A program made the position numbers and the translations under genes. Of a DNA stretch of 6,115 nucleotides, positions 1-5,314 are shown one piece after another. The notes under the pieces were generated by a model that saw nothing but the letters and a program-made list of their open reading frames with translations, did not search any database and had not been told where the DNA came from. The stretch spans positions 1-6,115 of the forward strand of contig WLEH01000071.1 of NCBI GenBank assembly GCA_009704345.1. The letters run 5' to 3'. Source of the DNA: Actinomycetota bacterium (GTDB lineage: Bacteria; Actinomycetota; Actinomycetes; S36-B12; UBA5976). The stretch's first letter is position 1. Every line of letters starts with the position of its first letter.

Positions 1-816
1 ATTCAAGGATTCTAGAATTTGATTGCCAACTTTTACTTCTTCAACCGGCGGTGCTGAAAGCGATACTCGAATCGTGTCACCAATTCCTTGACTTAACAAC
101 GCACCAAATGCCACCGCGGATTTGATAGTTCCCTGGAATGCCGGACCTGCTTCAGTTACACCTAAGTGCAGCGGATAATCAGATTTTTCAGCAAGCAATC
201 GATATGCCTTAACCATCACAACTGGATCATGATGCTTAACTGAAATCTTGATATCACCAAAACCATGTTCTTCAAATAGTGAAGCTTCCCAGAGCGCTGA
301 CTCAACTAACGCCTCTGGTGTTGCCTTGCCATATTTCTGCAACAGCCTTGGGTCAAGCGAACCTGCGTTAACACCAATTCGGATTGGAACTTTGGCAGCA
401 TTTGCGGCATGCGCAATTTCCTTAACGCGATCATCAAATTGTTTGATGTTTCCTGGATTAACTCGAACGCCAGCACAGCCCGCATCGATGGCAGCAAAAA
501 CATATCTTGGTTGGAAATGAATGTCGGCAATAACTGGAATAGACGATTTGCGCGCGATAATTGCTAGCGCATCAGCGTCATCTTGACTTGGCACCGCGAC
601 CCGAACCACATTGCAGCCAGATGCTGTTAATTCAGCGATTTGCTGCAGCGTTGAGTTCACATCTGCCGTAACCGTGGTGCACATGGACTGCACACTGATT
701 GGCGCACCGCCACCTACCAATACCGGCTTGCTGTGATGATTTAGTGTGATCTGTCGACTCTGCCGACGAGGCGCGAGCACTGGCGGCGGGGTGGGCATAC
801 CTAAGTCAATATTCAT
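1..816 (-). CDS. ispG: 4-hydroxy-3-methylbut-2-enyl diphosphate synthase (flavodoxin/ferredoxin-type), 3'-truncated by window edge
   Basis: IspG (GcpE) converts 2-C-methyl-D-erythritol 2,4-cyclodiphosphate to HMBPP, the penultimate step of the MEP isoprenoid pathway, in the cytoplasm with a [4Fe-4S] cluster. The 272 visible codons hold the N-terminal TIM-barrel domain. Recognisable blocks are SVQSMCTT (about 41-48), ADIHFQPRYVFAAIDAG (about 97-113), VRVNPGN, RIGVNAGSLDPR, KYGKATPEALVESALWEASL, DIKISVKHHDPV, LGVTEAGPAFQGTIKSA and IGDTIRVSLSAPP. They closely follow the mycobacterial protein, about 387 residues as I recall it. The missing C-terminal third would carry the cluster cysteines, so catalytic integrity cannot be judged. 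The ATG at 816 is the first possible start after an in-frame TGA (834-832), and its MNIDLGMPTPP resembles actinobacterial N-termini, which favours it over M7. No Shine-Dalgarno is visible before it. It lies 45 nt after the RIP protease gene, probably in the same transcript. Confidence 0.97.
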   Translation of the reverse strand, partial: MNIDLGMPTPPPVLAPRRQSRQITLNHHSKPVLVGGGAPISVQSMCTTVTADVNSTLQQIAELTASGCNVVRVAVPSQDDADALAIIARKSSIPVIADIHFQPRYVFAAIDAGCAGVRVNPGNIKQFDDRVKEIAHAANAAKVPIRIGVNAGSLDPRLLQKYGKATPEALVESALWEASLFEEHGFGDIKISVKHHDPVVMVKAYRLLAEKSDYPLHLGVTEAGPAFQGTIKSAVAFGALLSQGIGDTIRVSLSAPPVEEVKVGNQILESLN

Positions 817-861
817 GGGAGAAGTATCTAATCAGTTGCTCGATTTTGCGCTCTGAGGCTG

Positions 862-2094
862 TCAGTTCAATCGAATTGGTGCTACTAAATCAACATAAAT
901 CAGTAGCATTGAAAAGCTAAGCAGGAGTATGGCGAAGACGTACGCGGCAGGCATCAATTTAGCAATATCAACCGCTTCGGCAGCTCGTTTTGATTTAGTT
1001 TTGCGTCTACCCCATTCATACAGCGCACCAGCCACATGTCCGCCGTCTAAGGGCAGAATTGGGAGCAGATTAAAAAAGAATAACGCCAAATTTACACTTG
1101 CCAGCAACATCAAAAAGTCCAATATCCGCCAAGATGCGGGAGATTCCTGCGCCACCACATCACCGCTAATCACGCTAACCCCAACAATTGAAATTGGGCC
1201 ATCTAAATCTCTGGGCTCCGCACCGACCGCGGTTGCAACAATATTGCTCAGTCTTGCTGGCAAATCCATAATCAATTGAACAGTTGCTAACCCAACCTGG
1301 CCAATAACTTCAGCAACAGCCAATGGGGATTGTCGAGTTAACTCAACAACTGGTCTAAATCCAAGATAGCCATTGGGTTGAGTTTCGGTTGAGATATCAG
1401 CAACCGTAGCGGTTAAAATCAAGGTTGAGTCGGCTCGATTAATCTCCATTGTGATTCGCTGACCTGCTGCGCCATCTATTTCCGAAACGAGCGCATCCCA
1501 ATCCTGAGTGGGATTTGCGTTAATCGAAACAATTTGATCACCAACTGCCAGGCCAGCTTTTGCTGCCGGTGATGTAGTTGCACCACTAGGACATTCACCT
1601 GCAGCATTAAGTTCGCTCGGTAAACAATTAATCACAGCATCAACTTTGGTAGTTGGCTGCGGGGTGCCAATTAATACCAGTGAAATAAACAACAGGACTA
1701 TTGCAACGACCAAATTCATTAGCGGCCCGCCCAGCATCACTGTTAATTTCTTAGCTGGATGTAATTGGTAGAACACTCTGCCCTGATCGGCATCGGTTAA
1801 CTCCGCCATCGCAGTTTCACGAGTTTGATTAATTATGTTGCGAAATGGTCCGCGCCGGATCTTAGGTCTTGGTGGAATCATGCCGATGATTCGAACGTAG
1901 CCACCTAGCGGAATAGCCTTAATGCCATACTCAGTCTCACCTCGCTGGCGAGAAAATAAAGTAGGGCCAAACCCAACCATAAACTGTGAAACTCGGACAC
2001 CAAACTTACGTGCTGGGTAAAAATGGCCGAATTCGTGCAACGCGACTGAAATCAGCAGCCCGATCACAAAGGTAAGCACTCCGAAACCAAACAC
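862..2094 (-). CDS. RIP/site-2 family intramembrane zinc metalloprotease (RseP/Rip1-like, M50)
   Basis: This membrane-embedded zinc protease belongs to the family that cleaves anti-sigma factors or signal-peptide remnants within the membrane (RseP in E. coli, Rip1/Rv2869c in mycobacteria). From the GTG start it has 410 residues. In order: TM1 (about 4-24) with the zinc and catalytic motif HEFGH (20-24); the membrane-associated block GETEYGIKAIPLGGY; a loop of about 45 residues; TM2 with GGPLMN (about 122-127); an extracytoplasmic PDZ domain (about 165-232); TM3 (about 324-348) ending in NLLPILPLDGGH, whose Asp350 is the third zinc ligand; and a last TM (about 382-403). The reading frame opens further up at ATG 2121, but that ATG has GGAG only 1 nt away. 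The GTG at 2094 has AAGGGGGA at 7-nt spacing and puts the HExxH histidine at residue 20, close to its place in Rip1, so I prefer it. The two cysteines before the PDZ domain (157, 168) resemble a pair in Rip1. The natural substrate is unknown. Confidence 0.95.
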   Translation of the reverse strand: MFGFGVLTFVIGLLISVALHEFGHFYPARKFGVRVSQFMVGFGPTLFSRQRGETEYGIKAIPLGGYVRIIGMIPPRPKIRRGPFRNIINQTRETAMAELTDADQGRVFYQLHPAKKLTVMLGGPLMNLVVAIVLLFISLVLIGTPQPTTKVDAVINCLPSELNAAGECPSGATTSPAAKAGLAVGDQIVSINANPTQDWDALVSEIDGAAGQRITMEINRADSTLILTATVADISTETQPNGYLGFRPVVELTRQSPLAVAEVIGQVGLATVQLIMDLPARLSNIVATAVGAEPRDLDGPISIVGVSVISGDVVAQESPASWRILDFLMLLASVNLALFFFNLLPILPLDGGHVAGALYEWGRRKTKSKRAAEAVDIAKLMPAAYVFAILLLSFSMLLIYVDLVAPIRLN

Positions 2095-2101
2095 GCGGCA
2101 A

Positions 2102-2109
2102 TCCCCCTT
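2102..2109 (-). promoter_or_regulatory. Shine-Dalgarno that sets the GTG start of the RIP protease
   Basis: On the minus strand this reads AAGGGGGA, ending 7 nt before GTG 2094. The upstream in-frame ATG at 2121 has a GGAG separated from it by only one base, too close for normal ribosome binding. The site lies inside the longer possible reading frame, which is a further reason to favour the shorter protein. Confidence 0.6.
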
Positions 2110-2156
2110 AATTGAGCCCATTCTCCGCTATATCCAGATGCTTGGCGAGCGCACCT

Positions 2157-2172
2157 CCCCTAGCATTAGGGG
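2157..2172. repeat. perfect palindrome CCCCTA-GCAT-TAGGGG in the divergent promoter region
   Basis: The arms CCCCTA (2157-2162) and TAGGGG (2167-2172) are exact reverse complements around a 4-nt centre. A T/G pair could extend the stem by one in RNA. It ends 9 nt before the gabT Shine-Dalgarno and covers the candidate plus-strand -10 hexamer TAGCAT, so a bound repressor could block gabT transcription. There is no T-tract after it, so a terminator is unlikely. No known regulator's operator is recognised here; the operator role is inferred from position and symmetry. Confidence 0.45.
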
Positions 2173-2181
2173 GCATCTACT

Positions 2182-2187
2182 AAGGAG
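2182..2187 (+). promoter_or_regulatory. strong Shine-Dalgarno of gabT
   Basis: AAGGAG lies 6 nt before ATG 2194, the strongest ribosome binding site visible in the window. It fixes the gabT start. Confidence 0.8.
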
Positions 2188-2193
2188 TGACAG

Positions 2194-3525
2194 ATGAGCA
2201 CTGGCGGACCATCGCTAACCCAGCAGCGCAAATTGGTGACCGAAATTCCTGGACCTAAAAGCATCGAGATGATGAAGCGCCGCAAGCAAGCGGTTAGCTC
2301 CGGGGTGGGCGGCACTATGCCGGTCTTTACCCAAGCAGCAGGTGGCTCAGTGTTACTAGATATCGACGGAAACACCTTTATTGATCTGGGAAGCGGCATT
2401 GCAGTTACTTCAGTTGGCAATAGTGCGCAAACTGTAGTTAAAAATGTGCAAGCACAAGCTGAATTGTTTACTCATACCTGCTTTATGGTCACTCCATATG
2501 AAAGCTATGTCGCGGTTTGCGAAAAATTAAATGAATTAACTCCTGGTAATCATGAAAAACGAAGTGCGTTATTTAATTCTGGTGCTGAAGCAGTTGAAAA
2601 CGCAATCAAGATTGCCCGTGCATACACCAAGCGGCAAGCGGTGGTGGCATTTGAGCATGGCTATCACGGTCGAACTAACTTAACTATGGCTCTTACTGCT
2701 AAATCAATGCCTTATAAACATTCGTTCGGACCATTCGCGCCAGAAATTTACCGAGTGCCAATGTCATATCCATTCCATGATTCACGCAGTGGTGATGCTG
2801 TCGCCAAAGATGCAATTAGCCGAATGGAAAAAGAAATTGGGGCAACCCAGATCGCAGCAATTATTGTTGAGCCAATCCAAGGTGAAGGCGGCTTCATTGT
2901 GCCAGCTCCGGGCTTCTTGACTGCAATATTTGAATTTGCCAAAGCTAATGGGATTGTGTTTATTGCTGATGAAATTCAAACTGGCTTTTGTCGAACTGGA
3001 GCATGGTTTGCCAGTGAGCACGAAAATCTAGTTCCAGATCTAATCACGACCGCGAAAGGATTAGCGGGCGGATTGCCGTTAGCTGGCGTTACCGGACGTG
3101 CTGAAATTATGGACAGTGTTCACGTTGGTGGACTAGGCGGCACCTATGGCGGCAATCCAATTGCATGCGCTGCGGCACTGGGTTCAATTAGCGAGATGCA
3201 ATCACATAATTTGATTGCTCGAGCTCATGAGATTGAAGGAATCTTCCGATCCCGATTAACCAAATTACAACAAGAGTTCCCTGCAATTGGTGACATCCGA
3301 GGCAAGGGTGCCATGATGGCAATTGAATTGGTTAATCCAGATGGTACGCCAAATGCTGAATTAGTTGGCAAGGTTACTAAATATTGTCATCAAAATGGCG
3401 TGATAGTGCTAACGGCTGGAACTTATGGAAACGTGATTCGCTTTTTGCCACCGCTAGCCATCTCTACTGAGTTACTAAACGAAGGATTAGATGTAGTTAC
3501 TGCAGCCTTCGCTGCGGCAAACTAA
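2194..3525 (+). CDS. gabT: 4-aminobutyrate aminotransferase, PLP-dependent class III
   Basis: GabT transfers the amino group of GABA to 2-oxoglutarate, giving succinate semialdehyde and glutamate in the cytoplasm; some relatives also act on 5-aminovalerate. The 443 residues are full length for the family. The N-terminal RKLVTEIPGPKS and VSSGVGGTMPVF, then IDLGSGIAVTSVGN and FTHTCFMVTPYESY, closely follow mycobacterial GabT as I recall it. PLP-binding elements are present: SGAEA (129-133), YHGRT (157-161), EPIQGEGG (227-234), Asp259 in FIADEIQTGF for the pyridine nitrogen, and Lys288 in TTAKG for the Schiff base, followed by GGTYGGNPIACAA. The gene is monocistronic here, diverges from the RIP gene and converges on the ureohydrolase gene, overlapping its end by 4 nt. 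No succinate-semialdehyde dehydrogenase gene is in view, so the next step must be encoded elsewhere. Its position beside polyamine transport genes supports a role in polyamine or guanidinobutyrate breakdown. Other omega-aminotransferase substrates remain possible. Confidence 0.95.
   Translation: MSTGGPSLTQQRKLVTEIPGPKSIEMMKRRKQAVSSGVGGTMPVFTQAAGGSVLLDIDGNTFIDLGSGIAVTSVGNSAQTVVKNVQAQAELFTHTCFMVTPYESYVAVCEKLNELTPGNHEKRSALFNSGAEAVENAIKIARAYTKRQAVVAFEHGYHGRTNLTMALTAKSMPYKHSFGPFAPEIYRVPMSYPFHDSRSGDAVAKDAISRMEKEIGATQIAAIIVEPIQGEGGFIVPAPGFLTAIFEFAKANGIVFIADEIQTGFCRTGAWFASEHENLVPDLITTAKGLAGGLPLAGVTGRAEIMDSVHVGGLGGTYGGNPIACAAALGSISEMQSHNLIARAHEIEGIFRSRLTKLQQEFPAIGDIRGKGAMMAIELVNPDGTPNAELVGKVTKYCHQNGVIVLTAGTYGNVIRFLPPLAISTELLNEGLDVVTAAFAAAN
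3500..3517. terminator. possible bidirectional stem-loop at the gabT/ureohydrolase junction
   Basis: CTGCAGC and GCTGCGG form a 7-bp stem (one T-G wobble) around the loop CTTC. It sits in the last gabT codons, 5 nt before its stop, and begins 4 nt beyond the ureohydrolase stop on the minus strand. Neither strand has a T-tract after it, so it is not a classical intrinsic terminator. Actinobacteria are reported to use some hairpins without U-tracts, which keeps the idea open. It is coding sequence, so the symmetry may be chance. Confidence 0.25.
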
Positions 3526-4514
3526 CGATCAGCCAGTAGTGGTTGAGTTGGGTCTACGGGCTTGCCAGTCTTACGTCGAGCTAGCGCTGAAAGTGCTTCC
3601 AAAATAACGCGATTTGCCAACAGTGAAGTTATCTCAGCATGATCATATGCTGGTGCAACTTCTACCACATCCATACCAACAATTTTTGTCTCTAAACAGA
3701 TCCGTCGCACCGCATCAAGTAATTCTCTTGCGGACAAGCCTCCCGGCTCTGGCGTACCAGTGCCGGGTGCTGCAGATGGATCAGCCACATCAATATCTAC
3801 TGAAAGAAAAACACCATCGCAATCAGCGGCAATCTCGGCAAAGATCTCAGTTAAGCAAGCAGTAAGTCCTCGCTGAGTAATCTCGGTCATCTCATAAGAT
3901 CGCATTCCCTGATCTGCCATCCATTTCAAGGTTGGTTCATCAGGCCAATAGCCACGCAGGCCTATTTGATAGAACCGATCACCGCGCACCGCGCCACTTT
4001 CAATTAACTTTCGCATCGGTTGGCCATGGCCAATGAGCGGACCATCAGTGATTTCGCCAGTGTCAGCATGGGCGTCAAAGTGCAGCACAGCAATATTTCC
4101 CCAACCTTTTGCCTTGGCAATTCCAGTGACATTTGGCCAAGTAACTGTGTGGTCACCACCAATAATTAACGGAATCGATGTTGCAGCAACCTTTGCAACT
4201 ACTTCTTCAAGTCGGCCGCAGGCAATCTCAGTGTTGCCGTTGGGCATATCAACATCGCCGGCATCATGAACTTGCAATGCGGTTAATCCATCAACCCGAA
4301 GTGCTAACGATGGTCGTTTGCCATCGTGTTCTAAGTAGCAGGCTTGCCTTACTGCGGCAGGTCCAAGCTTTGCCCCACTGCGAAATGAAGTACCGCCGTC
4401 AAATGGTGCACCAAGAATAACTACTTCAGCCAATGCATAAGATTTTTCGTCCATTGCATCACACTTAGGAACACCTAAAAACGTAAAGTCTGGTCCATAC
4501 AAAAGTTTTCCCAT
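3522..4514 (-). CDS. speB: agmatinase-family ureohydrolase (agmatinase or guanidinobutyrase)
   Basis: Members of this binuclear-manganese family hydrolyse a guanidino compound to urea plus an amine: agmatine to putrescine, or 4-guanidinobutyrate to GABA. The 330 residues include all metal ligands: His122 in GGDHT, Asp147, His149 and Asp151 in FDAHAD, and Asp240 and Asp242 in SVDIDVADP, followed by the family signature APGTGTPEPGG. GAPFDGGTSFRSGAKLGP (35-52) and GHGQPMRKLIESGAVRG are also typical. The frame stays open to 4637, but those 41 extra codons overlap potC and show no family similarity. The ATG at 4514, giving MGKLLYGPDFTFLGVP, matches the usual N-terminus. It overlaps the potC stop by one base (TGATG) and has no Shine-Dalgarno, so it is probably translated by coupling. 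Being last in a polyamine-transporter operon and facing gabT supports a guanidino or polyamine substrate. The gene symbol is a family-level label; substrate is undecided. Confidence 0.9.
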   Translation of the reverse strand: MGKLLYGPDFTFLGVPKCDAMDEKSYALAEVVILGAPFDGGTSFRSGAKLGPAAVRQACYLEHDGKRPSLALRVDGLTALQVHDAGDVDMPNGNTEIACGRLEEVVAKVAATSIPLIIGGDHTVTWPNVTGIAKAKGWGNIAVLHFDAHADTGEITDGPLIGHGQPMRKLIESGAVRGDRFYQIGLRGYWPDEPTLKWMADQGMRSYEMTEITQRGLTACLTEIFAEIAADCDGVFLSVDIDVADPSAAPGTGTPEPGGLSARELLDAVRRICLETKIVGMDVVEVAPAYDHAEITSLLANRVILEALSALARRKTGKPVDPTQPLLADR

Positions 4515-5314
4515 CAGCGCTTGGCTCGCTTTGCTGCAATTAGTTGTGCCAAAACCACCAACAACAGGGCGCCCATAAAGAAAATTGTGGCAATCACATT
4601 TACCTGCGGCGGAATACCTCGCTGCGCTGCTCCCCAAACATACATCGGGAAAGTCACGGTGGTGCCAGAGTTGAAATTAGTGATAATGAAATCATCAAAC
4701 GAAAGGGAAAATGCTAATAAAGCAGCAGCAGCAATCCCAGGAAAAGCTAGCGGAAAAGTGATGTAGCGGAATGTTGTTTTCTCATCTGCGTACAAATCCA
4801 TTGCTGCTTGCTCAAGCCTTGGATCCAGCGTTGCTAATCTCGCTTTCACCGCAACTACCACAAATGAGATAGTGAACATAATATGTGCAATTAGCAGCGT
4901 CCAGAAACCCAACGGAATGACTGAAATATTTAGGAAAAGTGCCAGCAAGCTTGTGCCCATTACAACTTCGGGTGTTGCCATTGGCAAAAAGATCAATAAA
5001 TTTGTTGAGGTGCGGCCCCGAAATCGATGACGAACTAACGCGAAGGCAATCATGGTGCCCAAAATCGTCGCTACGATCGTGGTTAGTAACGCAATTTGAA
5101 TACTAGTTGTAACCGCACCGCAAATGGTTTGATCACGGCAGATATTTGTCCAGGCATCCAACGAAAATTCATTCCACTGGGTATTTTGCTTACCAGCTGG
5201 CTTGTTAAAACTTAACATAATGACAACCATGATTGGTAACATCATGTAAAACAGCGCGATAAATGCGTAGAGTCCTGTTGCTCGTTTACCTAGCCAAGAA
5301 GTCATGGTTCGCAT
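4514..5314 (-). CDS. potC: spermidine/putrescine-type ABC transporter permease, PotC-like
   Basis: PotC is one of the two membrane subunits that form the channel of the PotABCD polyamine importer. The 266 residues contain about six hydrophobic segments: near 14-34, 69-93, 104-127, 134-156, 190-211 and 238-260. The EAA loop that docks on the ATPase is LEQAAMDLYADEKTTFRYITFP (begins about residue 167). FSLSFDDFIITNF and GIPPQVNVIATIFF match the PotC pattern (in E. coli, FSLDD and GVSPEVNALATI). The ATG at 5314 overlaps the potB stop by one base (TAATG) and has AGAGGA (5329-5324) 9 nt upstream inside potB, so the start is secure. Two cysteines, 59 and 65, lie in the loop after TM1. Because permeases of this group carry spermidine, putrescine and related cations, the exact substrate cannot be read from the sequence; the neighbouring ureohydrolase makes agmatine or guanidinobutyrate worth considering. 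Confidence 0.93.
   Translation of the reverse strand: MRTMTSWLGKRATGLYAFIALFYMMLPIMVVIMLSFNKPAGKQNTQWNEFSLDAWTNICRDQTICGAVTTSIQIALLTTIVATILGTMIAFALVRHRFRGRTSTNLLIFLPMATPEVVMGTSLLALFLNISVIPLGFWTLLIAHIMFTISFVVVAVKARLATLDPRLEQAAMDLYADEKTTFRYITFPLAFPGIAAAALLAFSLSFDDFIITNFNSGTTVTFPMYVWGAAQRGIPPQVNVIATIFFMGALLLVVLAQLIAAKRAKR

Larger units (their letters stand above)
2095..2193. promoter_or_regulatory. divergent promoter region between the RIP-ispG operon and gabT
   Basis: This 99-nt gap is the only divergent intergenic space in the window, so it should hold promoters for both directions. On the plus strand TAGCAT (2161-2166) fits the loose actinobacterial -10 pattern TANNNT and would place the transcript start about 20 nt before gabT. 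The best -35-like string, TTGGCG (2142-2147), is only 13 nt away, so the assignment is weak. On the minus strand TATAGC (2132-2127) is a poor -10 candidate with no recognisable -35. That gene pair needs a promoter here is inferred from layout; the exact elements are not established. Confidence 0.5.

Noticed and set aside
248..530. Open frames of 90 and 74 codons within the ispG region
   Set aside because: They lie across the strongly conserved ispG frame and show no recognisable protein features; they are shadows.
880..908. Inverted repeat TGCTACT/AGTAGCA with a 15-nt loop at the 3' end of the RIP gene
   Set aside because: It is inside coding sequence of the last membrane segment, has a long loop and no T-tract, and ispG follows in the same direction; chance is likely.
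929..1279. 116-codon plus-strand frame opposite the RIP gene
   Set aside because: The opposite strand carries the conserved PDZ, TM and LDG segments; no ribosome site or domain supports the plus-strand frame.
2166..2420. 84-codon minus-strand frame overlapping the start of gabT
   Set aside because: It is antisense to the conserved GabT N-terminus and has no recognisable features.
4515..4637. 41-codon N-terminal extension of the ureohydrolase reading frame
   Set aside because: It overlaps the 3' end of potC in another frame, has no family similarity, and the ATG at 4514 gives the expected N-terminus.
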